Part shown: piece after piece, positions 7,375-15,975 of the stretch
Layout of the letters: each line of letters opens with the position of its first letter
How positions within the stretch are numbered: position 1 is the first letter of the stretch
Origin: Paractinoplanes polyasparticus
Lineage (GTDB): Bacteria > Actinomycetota > Actinomycetes > Mycobacteriales > Micromonosporaceae
Direction of reading: 5' to 3'
NCBI RefSeq assembly: GCF_019710575.1
Contig: NZ_JAHWFK010000027.1
Span: forward strand, 62,001 to 126,000
DNA length: 64,000 bases
Translations under genes and position numbers: made by a program
The notes under the pieces: model-generated
Databases searched by the model: none
Seen by the model: the letters and a program-made list of their open reading frames with translations, nothing else
What the model was told of the DNA's origin: nothing

Positions 7375-8268
7375 ATGACGCACGACCCGCGACCCTTCGG
7401 ACGGTTGCTGACCGCCATGGTCACCCCGTTCGCGCCGGACGGCTCCCTCGACGTCGAGGGCGCGGCGAAGCTGGCCACCTACCTCGTCGACGAGCAGCGC
7501 AACGACGCGCTCGTCGTCAGCGGCACCACCGGCGAGTCGCCGACCACCACCGACGCCGAGAAAGAGACCCTGCTCCGCGCCGTGGTCGACGCGGTGGGCG
7601 ACCGGGCCCGGATCGTCGCGGGTGTGGGCACCAACAACACCGCTCACACGATCGAGCTGGCCCACGCCGCGGAAAAGGCCGGCGCCCACGGCCTGCTGGT
7701 CGTGACCCCGTATTACAACAAGCCGCCGCAGGCCGGTGTGGCCCGGCATTTCCTCACCGTGGCGGACGCGGTCGGCCTGCCGGTGATGGTCTACGACATC
7801 CCGCACCGCGCCGGCACGGCGATAGCCACCGAGACCATGTGCCGCATCGCCGAACACGACCGGATCGTCGCCGTCAAGGACGCCAAGGGCGACCTGATCG
7901 CCAGCTCGTGGGTGCTCAGCCGCACGGGCCTGGCCTACTACTCGGGCGACGACGCGGCGACCCTGCCGCTGCTGTCGATCGGCGGGGTGGGCCTGGTCGG
8001 CACCTCCACCCATTTCACCGGCGTCCTGGCCAAAGACATGATCGAGGCGTTCGAGCGCGGCGACAACGCCGCCGCTCTGGCCCTGCACCGGCGGGCTATG
8101 CCGCTGTTCACCGGCATCTTCCGGGTTCCGGGCACCATGCTGGTCAAGGCGGGCCTCAACGCTCAGGGTCGCCCGGCCGGCCCGGTCCGCTCGCCGCTGG
8201 TCGACGCGACCGAGGCCGAGCTCGACCAACTGCGCCAGGACGCCGCCGCAGCCGGCATCGCCCTGTGA
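7375..8268 (+). CDS. dapA: 4-hydroxy-tetrahydrodipicolinate synthase
   Basis: DapA condenses pyruvate with aspartate semialdehyde, the first committed step toward lysine and diaminopimelate. The 297-residue product has the TIM-barrel family motifs SGTTGESPTT (Thr-Thr of the proton relay), TPYYNKPPQAG (catalytic Tyr), VYDIPHRAG, and VAVKDAKGD with the Schiff-base lysine. Length is typical. TAGGTT stands seven bases before the ATG, again a leaderless pattern. rnj follows 43 bases later, an order common in actinobacteria. Confidence 0.97.
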   Translation: MTHDPRPFGRLLTAMVTPFAPDGSLDVEGAAKLATYLVDEQRNDALVVSGTTGESPTTTDAEKETLLRAVVDAVGDRARIVAGVGTNNTAHTIELAHAAEKAGAHGLLVVTPYYNKPPQAGVARHFLTVADAVGLPVMVYDIPHRAGTAIATETMCRIAEHDRIVAVKDAKGDLIASSWVLSRTGLAYYSGDDAATLPLLSIGGVGLVGTSTHFTGVLAKDMIEAFERGDNAAALALHRRAMPLFTGIFRVPGTMLVKAGLNAQGRPAGPVRSPLVDATEAELDQLRQDAAAAGIAL

Positions 8269-8311
8269 CGGGCACCGCCGCACAAAATGAGGAAAGACAG
8301 ACAAATCTGAT

Positions 8312-10000
8312 ATGAGTCAAGCTCACGCGGATCTCGAACCGCCGCCCCCGCTGCCCGAGGGCGCCCTGCGCGTCATTCCGATGGGTGGCCTCGGGGCCAT
8401 CGGCCGCAACATGACGGTCCTGGAGTTCGACGGCAAGCTGCTGATCATCGACTGCGGAGTGCTGTTCCCCGACGTGGAACAGCCCGGCGTCGATCTGATC
8501 CTGCCCGACTTCACGCCGATCCTCGACCGGCTCGACGACGTCCAGGCGATCGTGCTGACGCACGGCCACGAGGACCACATCGGCGCCGTCCCCTACCTGC
8601 TGGCCCACAAGGCCGACATCCCGCTGGTGGGCTCGGAGTTCACGCTGGCGCTGGTCGAGGCCAAGCTGGCCGAGCGCCGCCTCGACCCGTACACGCTGAC
8701 CGTGCGCGAGGGCCAGACCGAGCAGCTCGGGCCGTTCGGCTGCGAGTTCTTCGCGGTCAACCACTCGATCCCCGACGCGCTGGCCGTCGCCGTGCGCACC
8801 CCGGCCGGCCTGATCCTGCACACCGGCGACTTCAAGATGGATCAGGTGCCGCTGGACGGCCGGATCACCGACCTGGCCGGGTTCGCGCGGCTCGGCGCCG
8901 AGGGCGTCGACCTGCTGCTCTCCGACTCGACGAACGCCGAGGTGCCCGGTTTCGTCACGCCCGAGCGCGACATCGGCCCGGTGCTGAGCTCGATCTTCGG
9001 CAAGGCGCGGGGCCGCATCATCGTGGCCAGCTTCGCCTCCCACGTGCACCGCGTGCAGCAGGTCATGGACGCGGCCTGGGAGTACGAGCGCAAGGTGGCC
9101 CTGATCGGCCGCTCGATGGTCCGCAACATGGGCATCGCCCGCGACCTCGGCCTGCTCAACATCCCGGACGGCCTGCTGGTCAGCCTGGACGAGGCGACCA
9201 GGCTGCCGGGTGACGAGATCGTCTTCATGTCGACCGGCTCGCAGGGTGAGCCGATGAGCGCGCTCGGCCGCATGGCCAACGGCGACCACCGGCACATCAC
9301 GATCGAGCCGGGCGACACGGTCGTGCTCGCCAGCTCCCTGGTGCCGGGCAACGAGACCTCGGTCTATCGGGTGATCAACCGGCTGTCCCGCGCCGGCGCC
9401 ACCGTGGTGCACAAAGAGACGGCCAAGGTGCACGTCTCGGGTCACGCCCCGGCCGGCGAGCTGCGCTATCTGCTCAACGTGGTGCGTCCCAGCAACCTCA
9501 TGCCGGTGCACGGCGAGTGGCGCCACCTGCGCGCCCACGCCCAGCTCGGTGTCGAGACCGGCGTCGCGCCCGACCGGGTCGTGCTGTGCGAGGACGGCGA
9601 CGTCGTCGACCTGGTCGAGGGGCACGCCCGCCACGTCGGCCGGGTGCAGAACCGCTACGTCTACGTCGACGGGCTCGCGGTCGGCGACGTCAGCGAGTCG
9701 CTGCTGACCGAGCGGCGCATCCTCGGCGACGGCGGCTTCATCTCGGCCACCGTGGTGATCGACTCGGTGACCGGCAAGGTCGTCGGCGAGCCGAACATCT
9801 CGGCCAAGGGCTTCTCGGAGGACCCCGACGCGTTCAACCCGGTGATTCCGTTGCTGACCGCCGCGCTGCACCGCTCGGCCGAGGACGGCATCACCGACAC
9901 CCACCAGTTGCAGCAGGTCGTGCGGCGTACGGTGGGCCGCTGGGTCAACGACGCGTACCGCCGCCGGCCCATGATCGTGCCGACCGTGGTCGAGGTCTGA
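8312..10000 (+). CDS. rnj: Ribonuclease J
   Basis: The 562-residue protein has the metallo-beta-lactamase/beta-CASP architecture of RNase J: HGHEDH at residues 84-89 (zinc ligands), HTGDFKMD, SDSTNAEVPG, the beta-CASP signature STGSQGEPMSAL, and HVSGHAP with the late histidine, then a C-terminal oligomerisation domain. It combines 5'-3' exonuclease and endonuclease activity in mRNA turnover and rRNA maturation. A GAGGAAAG ribosome-binding site lies about 15 bases upstream. Together with RNase Y at 51919, the window encodes two central decay nucleases. Confidence 0.97.
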   Translation: MSQAHADLEPPPPLPEGALRVIPMGGLGAIGRNMTVLEFDGKLLIIDCGVLFPDVEQPGVDLILPDFTPILDRLDDVQAIVLTHGHEDHIGAVPYLLAHKADIPLVGSEFTLALVEAKLAERRLDPYTLTVREGQTEQLGPFGCEFFAVNHSIPDALAVAVRTPAGLILHTGDFKMDQVPLDGRITDLAGFARLGAEGVDLLLSDSTNAEVPGFVTPERDIGPVLSSIFGKARGRIIVASFASHVHRVQQVMDAAWEYERKVALIGRSMVRNMGIARDLGLLNIPDGLLVSLDEATRLPGDEIVFMSTGSQGEPMSALGRMANGDHRHITIEPGDTVVLASSLVPGNETSVYRVINRLSRAGATVVHKETAKVHVSGHAPAGELRYLLNVVRPSNLMPVHGEWRHLRAHAQLGVETGVAPDRVVLCEDGDVVDLVEGHARHVGRVQNRYVYVDGLAVGDVSESLLTERRILGDGGFISATVVIDSVTGKVVGEPNISAKGFSEDPDAFNPVIPLLTAALHRSAEDGITDTHQLQQVVRRTVGRWVNDAYRRRPMIVPTVVEV

Positions 10001-10054
10001 GCTAAAGAAGAGCGGCCATTTAAACCTTTCGCTGGTTCTCCCCGTACCTCTGGG

Positions 10055-10081
10055 CACGGTGCCGCCCCCACGGCACCCGTG
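10055..10081 (+). promoter_or_regulatory. Stem-loop in the leader of the S1 protease gene
   Basis: CACGGTGCCG (10055-10064) pairs across a six-base loop with CGGCACCCGTG, leaving one bulged C. The hairpin ends seven bases before the purine-rich ribosome-binding region (GAGGGGAG, 10084-10091) of the protease gene. It could control translation or act as the terminator of rnj; no U-tract follows, so a leader role is slightly favoured. Confidence 0.5.
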
Positions 10082-10100
10082 TCGAGGGGAGTACCGAAAG

Positions 10101-11633
10101 ATGCAGCGCAGACGGATCGCCGTGGCGGCGGCGGTCGTGGCGGCGGCGGGTGCGGCAGTGGCGTTCACCCTGCCTTCCATGGCCGGCACCACGCCGTCGA
10201 GCACGACTGCCAAGCCCAAGGCCGGTGGCGTTTCGCCGCAGATCCTGGCGGCAATGAAGCGCGACCTCGGGCTGGACGGCGATCAGGCCACGGCCCGGTT
10301 GCAGCGGGCGAAGTGGGCCAGCGCCGTGAGCGCCCGGCTGTCCGCGCAGACCGGCGCCGACTTCGGTGGCGCCTGGCTGGCCACCGACGGCAACACCCTC
10401 AAGATCGCCGTGACCGACCCCGCCGCCGAGAAGGCGGTCCGGGCCGCCGGCGCCGAGCCGGTGCTGGTCGAGCGCAGCGAGCAGGCGTTGGTGACGGCCA
10501 AGGAGAAGGTGGACGCGGTCCGCTCCGAGGCGTCCGGTGTCAGCGGCTGGTACGTCGACGTCAAGACCAACAAGCTGGTCGTGGTGGCCAAGCCGGGCAA
10601 GGTGTCGACGGCCAAGAGTCTGGCCCGCACGGCCGGCGTGGCCGGTGACGCCGTGTCGGTCGTCACCAGTTCGGCCACTCCCAAGCCGCTGTTCGACGTG
10701 CGCGGCGCCGACCCGTACTTCATCCGGGTCGACGGCGGCACGGCGCGCTGCTCGATCGGGTTCTCGGTCGAGGGCGGCTTCGTCACGGCCGGGCACTGCG
10801 GCGGCGTCGGCGCGACCACGACCGGCTTCAACCAGCAGGCCCAGGGCACCGTACGCGCGTCGACCTTCCCGGGCACCGCCGACATGGGCTTCGTCGAGGT
10901 CAACGGCGACTGGGACCCGCGCCCGGTGGTCAACGACTTCGAGGGCAACGAGCTTCCGGTGGCCGGCAACACCGAGGCGCCAGTGGGCGCGGCGGTCTGC
11001 CGTTCCGGCTCCACCACCGGCACCTTCTGCGGCACGATCCTCGCCAAGAACCAGACGGTGGTCTACCCCGAGGGCGCGGTCACCGGTCTGACTCGCACCG
11101 ACGTCTGCGCCGAGGGTGGCGACTCGGGCGGCCCGTGGCTCAGCGGCGACCAGGCCCAGGGCCTCACCTCGGGCGGCTCGGGCGACTGCACGGTCGGCGG
11201 CGAGACGTTCTTCCAGCCGGTCAACGAGATCCTCGCGGCCGAGGACCTGACGCTGGTGACCAGCGGTGGCGGTGCAGCCCAGCCGCCGGCCGAAGAGGAA
11301 CAGCCCCCGGCCGAGTCGGCCGGCGCCTGCGCCGACCAGGCTGTGCAGCGCGAGGGCACCCTGGCCCGCGCCCGCACCGCCCAGGCCCAGCCCGACGGCG
11401 CCGCGTTCCGTTCGAACGCCGGCGTCCAGACCGCTTGCCTCACCGCCGCCGAGGGGGCCGACTTCGACCTCTTCCTGCAGCGGCTCACCAACCGCGGTTT
11501 CCGCACGGTCGCCAGCGACACCGGCGCCGGCGACAAGGAGCTGACCTTCAACGGCCGCTCCGGCACCTACCGGTACGTCGTCGTCGCCACCTCCGGCGCC
11601 GGCGCGTACAACCTGGGGTTCAGCACCCCCTGA
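10101..11633 (+). CDS. Secreted S1-family serine protease with C-terminal beta domain
   Basis: This 510-residue preproprotein resembles streptogrisin/alpha-lytic proteases. An N-terminal signal segment (MQRRRIAVAAAVV through SMAG) is followed by an alpha-lytic-type prodomain (about residues 60-195). The chymotrypsin-fold domain has TAGHC with His232, Asp261 in TADMGF, and Ser342 in GGDSGGPWL, plus paired cysteines. A proline/glutamate linker near residue 395 leads to a final domain of about 90 residues that resembles a pre-peptidase C-terminal or binding module. The ATG at 10101 is chosen because it begins the signal peptide and has GAGGGGAG upstream. It is monocistronic with a strong terminator behind it. 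Confidence 0.93.
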   Translation: MQRRRIAVAAAVVAAAGAAVAFTLPSMAGTTPSSTTAKPKAGGVSPQILAAMKRDLGLDGDQATARLQRAKWASAVSARLSAQTGADFGGAWLATDGNTLKIAVTDPAAEKAVRAAGAEPVLVERSEQALVTAKEKVDAVRSEASGVSGWYVDVKTNKLVVVAKPGKVSTAKSLARTAGVAGDAVSVVTSSATPKPLFDVRGADPYFIRVDGGTARCSIGFSVEGGFVTAGHCGGVGATTTGFNQQAQGTVRASTFPGTADMGFVEVNGDWDPRPVVNDFEGNELPVAGNTEAPVGAAVCRSGSTTGTFCGTILAKNQTVVYPEGAVTGLTRTDVCAEGGDSGGPWLSGDQAQGLTSGGSGDCTVGGETFFQPVNEILAAEDLTLVTSGGGAAQPPAEEEQPPAESAGACADQAVQREGTLARARTAQAQPDGAAFRSNAGVQTACLTAAEGADFDLFLQRLTNRGFRTVASDTGAGDKELTFNGRSGTYRYVVVATSGAGAYNLGFSTP

Positions 11634-11678
11634 CGCGCCCCGCCACCACCCCTGCCTCGGTGGCGACAGCGCATCTGA

Positions 11679-11711
11679 CGATGCCGGGGAGCCCATGGCT
11701 CCCCGGCATCG
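11679..11711. terminator. Bidirectional terminator hairpin
   Basis: CGATGCCGGGGAGC (11679-11692) pairs perfectly with GCTCCCCGGCATCG (11698-11711) around a five-base loop. This 14-bp stem lies between the convergent protease and YbjN genes and can serve both. Confidence 0.85.
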
Positions 11712-11724
11712 TCGCGTCTGCGTC

Positions 11725-12180
11725 TCAACCGAGCTGGCGCAGTTCCAGCACCTCGTTGGACAGCTGGACGCTGGTCGCGATCGCGGCGATCATCACCTGG
11801 TCGAGCTGCTCGGGCGTGACGCCCCGCTCCCAGTCGGCGATGACCTCGCCCACCACGAGCACCGTCCCGTCGTCGTTGACGTGGACGTACGCCTTGGGAA
11901 AGAGCTGGTCGTGGTTCCACGAGTTGCAGAACTCGTAGAGCCGGGCGACGTCGTCCATTCCGAACATGTGTTGCACCATCGTGCGCACCTGGAGCACTTC
12001 CTGCTGCTGCCCGATGCGGAAGAAATAGATGAGGTTGCCCTGGAAGTTGCCGCCGATGTCCCCCTCGGCGTCCTCGAAGTACTTGAAGTCGCGCGCGTCG
12101 AGCGCGTCGGTGATCATTTCCTTGGTGAAGGCCTGCACCCGCCGATAGTAGGTCGGTGCGCCTACCGGATTCATGAGCAT
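11725..12180 (-). CDS. YbjN-domain protein
   Basis: The 151-residue protein matches the YbjN family, which has a type III secretion chaperone-like fold with no enzyme activity known. Visible landmarks are FTKEMITDALDARDFKYFEDAEGDIGGNF, YEFCNSWNHDQLFPKAYV and EVIADWERGVTPEQLDQVMIAA. It is probably a small cytoplasmic regulatory or chaperone-like protein. The ATG at 12180 and an ATG at 12174 are both possible. Only about 20 bases separate it from the divergent ftsK start, so the two genes must share a very compact promoter region. Confidence 0.8.
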   Translation of the reverse strand: MLMNPVGAPTYYRRVQAFTKEMITDALDARDFKYFEDAEGDIGGNFQGNLIYFFRIGQQQEVLQVRTMVQHMFGMDDVARLYEFCNSWNHDQLFPKAYVHVNDDGTVLVVGEVIADWERGVTPEQLDQVMIAAIATSVQLSNEVLELRQLG

Positions 12181-12200
12181 CGCGGCGTTACGGTGTGACC

Positions 12201-14723
12201 ATGGCGGGCCGCACCTCTCCGGCGAGCCGGGGCCGCGCCGCGTCCACGACGCGCGGCGCCGCTACCAACCGTGCCCGTCAACCGGCACGCCAGCCCGCCC
12301 GCAAGACTCCGCCGCGCAAAGCGACGCGACCCCGCTCGGCGGCCCGTGCGCGGCCTTCCATGGGTTCGGCGGTGGCCACCGGCGTCGGCCGCGGTCTGGG
12401 CGCCCTGTGGATGGGCCTGGCCCACAGCGTCGGCTGGGCTGCCCGCGGCGTCGGCCGGCAGGCCGCCACCGCCAAGGAGATCGATCCCGAGCATCGCCGC
12501 GACGGCGCCGGTCTGCTGCTGCTCGGCCTGGCCATCCTGGTCGGGGTGGCGGTGTGGTTCGGCAGCGCCGGGCCGGTCGGCAAGTGGCTGGCCGACTCGA
12601 CCCACCTGTTCCTCGGCGGCCTCGCCGTGCTGCTCCCGCTGCTGCTGCTCTATGGCGCCGTACGCCTGATGCGCAAGCCGGCCGACCCCGAGCACCGCGG
12701 TCGCACGCTGGTCGGCTGGACGGCGATCGTCATCGCCACCGCCGCGCTGCTGCACGTCTCGCAGCGCCCCGACGACGGCGCCGCGATGGAGAGGGCCGGC
12801 GGCCTGCTCGGGTACGCCTTCGGCGCGCTGCTCGAGCGGGCGGTGACAGCCTGGGTGGCCGTGCCGCTGCTGGTGCTCCTCTTCGTCTTCGGCTTCCTGG
12901 TGATCACGGCCACACCGATCAACAAGATTCCCGAGCGGGTGCTGCTGCTGGTCGACGTGTTGCTGGGCCGGTCGACCGAGCGCGCCCCGCTGCCGACCCC
13001 CGAGCTGCCCGAGGACGACGAGGACGCCGAGGAGCCGGTCAAGAAGCGCCGCCCGTCCCGTCGCCGGCAGGGCTCGCTGGCCGACATCGGCCTGGCCCCC
13101 GATGAGCCGGCCGCCGACGAGGACGACTTCCTCGTGCACGACACGGTGGCCGTGCCCAAGGTGCCGGCCAGCCGCAAGAAGCCGACGCCGGCCCCGCCCG
13201 ACCACTCGGAGCCGCTGCCCACCCGGGCCGAACAGCTCGAGATCAGCTCGGTGCCGGGCGACTACCGCCTGCCGCCGCCGTCGCTGCTCGGCCAGGGCTC
13301 GCCGCCGAAGTCGCGCAGCCGGGCCAACGACGAGATCATGGCCGCCCTGTCCGGGGTGTTCGACCAGTTCAACGTCGACGCCGAGGTCACCGGCTTCACC
13401 CGCGGGCCGACGGTCACCCGCTACGAGGTCGAGATCGGTCCCGGCACCAAGGTCGAGCGCATCACCCAGCTGTCGCGCAACATCGCGTACGCGGTGAAGT
13501 CGCCCGACGTCCGCATCCTGAGCCCGATCCCGGGCAAGAGCGCGGTCGGCGTCGAGATCCCCAACACCGACCCCGAGAACGTCGCGCTGGGCGACGTGCT
13601 GCGCTCGCGGGCCTCCACCGCCGACCACCACCCGATGCTGGTCGCGCTGGGCAAGGACATCGAGGGCGGCTTCGTGGTGGCCAACCTGGCCAAGATGCCG
13701 CACATCCTGATCGCGGGCGCGACCGGTGCCGGCAAGAGCTCGTGCCTGAACTCGCTGCTGGTGTCGCTGCTGACCCGGGCCACCCCCGACGAGGTCCGCC
13801 TGTTGCTGGTCGACCCCAAGCGGGTCGAGATGACCGCGTACGAGGGAATCCCGCACCTCGTCACGCCGATCATCACGAATCCGAAGAAGGCGGCCGACGC
13901 GCTCGAGTGGGTCGTGCGCGAGATGGACATGCGCTACGACGACCTCGCGGCCAACGGCGTGCGCCACCTCGACGACTTCAACCGCAAGGTCCGCAGCGGC
14001 GAGATCACCGCGCCGCCCGGCAGCGAGCGCGTCATGAAGCCGTACCCGTACCTGCTGGTCATCATCGACGAGCTGGCCGACCTGATGATGGTGGCGCCGC
14101 GCGACGTGGAGGACTCGGTCGTCCGCATCACCCAGCTGGCCCGGGCCGCCGGCATCCACCTCGTGCTGGCCACCCAGCGCCCCTCGGTCGACGTGGTGAC
14201 CGGCCTGATCAAGGCGAATGTGCCGTCCCGGCTCGCCTTCGCGACCTCCTCGCTGGCCGACAGCCGGGTCATCCTCGACCAGCCGGGCGCCGAGAAGCTG
14301 CTCGGCCGCGGTGACGGGCTGTTCCTGCCGATGGGCGCCTCGAAGCCGGTGCGCATCCAGGGCGCCTGGGTCGACGAGAAAGAGATCGCGGCGGTCGTCA
14401 AGTTCTGCAAGGACCAGCGCGAGCCGGAGTTCCGCGAGGACGTCACCGAGGTCCCGCAGAGCAAGAAGAAGCAGATCGACGAGGAGGTCGGCGACGACCT
14501 CGAGGTGCTGATCCAGGCCATCGAGCTGGTCGTGACCAGTCAGTTCGGCTCGACGTCGATGCTCCAGCGCAAGCTGCGGGTGGGCTTCGCCAAGGCGGGC
14601 CGCCTGATGGACCTGATGGAGACCCGCGGCATCGTCGGCCCGTCCGAGGGCAGCAAGGCCCGCGACGTGCTGGTCAAGCCCGACGAGTTGGAAGAGGCGC
14701 TGGCCGCTCTTCGCGTCGACTAG
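12201..14723 (+). CDS. ftsK: DNA translocase FtsK/SpoIIIE
   Basis: The 840-residue protein pumps chromosomal DNA through the closing septum. A basic N-terminus is followed by four membrane segments (about residues 100-250), an acidic and basic linker, and the motor with Walker A GATGAGKSSCLNSL and Walker B LLVIIDELADL. It ends with the gamma DNA-reading domain (ELVVTSQFGSTSMLQRKLRVGFAKAGRLMDLME). TACGGT (12189-12194) lies six bases before the ATG at 12201; the in-frame GTG at 12195 immediately follows that element, so ATG is preferred as a leaderless start. Its 3' end overlaps the convergent glycosyltransferase by 50 bases. Confidence 0.96.
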   Translation: MAGRTSPASRGRAASTTRGAATNRARQPARQPARKTPPRKATRPRSAARARPSMGSAVATGVGRGLGALWMGLAHSVGWAARGVGRQAATAKEIDPEHRRDGAGLLLLGLAILVGVAVWFGSAGPVGKWLADSTHLFLGGLAVLLPLLLLYGAVRLMRKPADPEHRGRTLVGWTAIVIATAALLHVSQRPDDGAAMERAGGLLGYAFGALLERAVTAWVAVPLLVLLFVFGFLVITATPINKIPERVLLLVDVLLGRSTERAPLPTPELPEDDEDAEEPVKKRRPSRRRQGSLADIGLAPDEPAADEDDFLVHDTVAVPKVPASRKKPTPAPPDHSEPLPTRAEQLEISSVPGDYRLPPPSLLGQGSPPKSRSRANDEIMAALSGVFDQFNVDAEVTGFTRGPTVTRYEVEIGPGTKVERITQLSRNIAYAVKSPDVRILSPIPGKSAVGVEIPNTDPENVALGDVLRSRASTADHHPMLVALGKDIEGGFVVANLAKMPHILIAGATGAGKSSCLNSLLVSLLTRATPDEVRLLLVDPKRVEMTAYEGIPHLVTPIITNPKKAADALEWVVREMDMRYDDLAANGVRHLDDFNRKVRSGEITAPPGSERVMKPYPYLLVIIDELADLMMVAPRDVEDSVVRITQLARAAGIHLVLATQRPSVDVVTGLIKANVPSRLAFATSSLADSRVILDQPGAEKLLGRGDGLFLPMGASKPVRIQGAWVDEKEIAAVVKFCKDQREPEFREDVTEVPQSKKKQIDEEVGDDLEVLIQAIELVVTSQFGSTSMLQRKLRVGFAKAGRLMDLMETRGIVGPSEGSKARDVLVKPDELEEALAALRVD

Positions 14724-15894
14724 TAAGTCTTTCCAGCTCTTCCTCGATCGGGTCTCTCCGGAACGCTTCCCGCAGCAGGTGGTAGCCGACGACGATCAGG
14801 GCGGCCAACATGAGCAGGGCCGCGATCGTGGGCAGGACGGCGACGACCCGGCCGAACAGGTACGGCTGGTAGCTCAGCAGGGAGGCCGCCTGGACCAGCA
14901 GGGGCACGTACCAGAGGCGTGGGATGAACATCACCAGGACGACGGTCAGCACGTCGGCCAGGAAGAAGTACCGCTCGTGCATGCCGGGCAGCAGGAACGG
15001 CACGAGGATCGAGAACAGGGCGGCCGCGAGCACGACGCGTTCCCGGGTCAGCTCGACCTGGCGAGCGATCAGCACGTAGACGACCCCGATCACCACCGCC
15101 GCCGCGAACAGGTAGCCGAGGGTGCGCAGCGTGTCCTCGCGGGGGCCGCCGGGCATCAGGGCGAACACGTTCGGGGCGCGCAGACTCAGCTCGGGCACGT
15201 TGCGGGCCTGCCGGTCCATGCTGTAGATCGTGAGCAGCTCGATCGGGTTGCGCCCGAGCAGGATCGCCGGCAGGTCGAGAGCGAGATACGCGGCGGGCGC
15301 GGCGAGCAACGTACGCCACGGGATCTTGCCCGCCAGAACCAGGAGCAGCAGCAGCGGCAGGATGAAGATCCCCTGCGGCTTCATGGCGACCGCGACGCCG
15401 CACAGCGCCACACCCCACCACGGCTTGTCCTTCAGCAGGAAATAGACGGCGCCCAGGGCGGGCGCGGCCCACATCGCGTCGATCTGCCCCCAGAACGACG
15501 CGTTCAGCACGACTGTCGGAAGCAGCACCACGATCAGCGCCGCGGCCGCCGGGAGGCGGCTGCCCGGCCAGCGCAGCCCGACGATCCGGTAGGCGAAGAA
15601 CGCCAGCACGACGTCGAAGACGACCCACATCGCTTTGATCTTGAGCAGGAGCGGGCCGGGCAGGTAGATCGTGAAGGCGAGCAGATAGAGGAACGGCGCG
15701 TTGTAGTTGCCCACCTCGGTGCCGAGCCCGCGCCAGCCGCCGGCCTCGCGCAGCTGGCGGTACCACGAGAAGAAGATGCGCATGTCGGTCGTCTTCTCGT
15801 GGAAGCCCACCCAGCGGGCCAGGATCGCGATCACGACGAGCGCGGCGATGAGCAGGGCTTCGGCGTGCGGCGGGGGCTTCTTCAGAGTCTGCAT
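14674..15894 (-). CDS. Integral membrane glycosyltransferase, GT87/GT-C type
   Basis: The 406-residue protein has about ten membrane segments and the GT-C pattern of polyprenyl-phosphate-mannose-dependent transferases: a first periplasmic loop with TTDMRIFFSWYRQL containing the acidic catalytic residue, EVGNYNAPFLYLLAFTIYLPG, and NASFWGQIDAMW. It probably adds a sugar from a lipid-phosphate donor to a cell-envelope glycan on the outer face. The ATG at 15894 starts just before the first membrane segment; the much longer upstream frame is antisense to rimO and was not used. The basic tail overlaps ftsK. Confidence 0.85.
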   Translation of the reverse strand: MQTLKKPPPHAEALLIAALVVIAILARWVGFHEKTTDMRIFFSWYRQLREAGGWRGLGTEVGNYNAPFLYLLAFTIYLPGPLLLKIKAMWVVFDVVLAFFAYRIVGLRWPGSRLPAAAALIVVLLPTVVLNASFWGQIDAMWAAPALGAVYFLLKDKPWWGVALCGVAVAMKPQGIFILPLLLLLVLAGKIPWRTLLAAPAAYLALDLPAILLGRNPIELLTIYSMDRQARNVPELSLRAPNVFALMPGGPREDTLRTLGYLFAAAVVIGVVYVLIARQVELTRERVVLAAALFSILVPFLLPGMHERYFFLADVLTVVLVMFIPRLWYVPLLVQAASLLSYQPYLFGRVVAVLPTIAALLMLAALIVVGYHLLREAFRRDPIEEELERLTSRREERPAPLPTRRA

Positions 15895-15975
15895 GGCGCC
15901 AAGGGATACGGGCCGGACCCCCCGACGGATCAGTGCGCGGTCCAGCCAGGCACAGGATCCGGCTAACCTGGTCGG

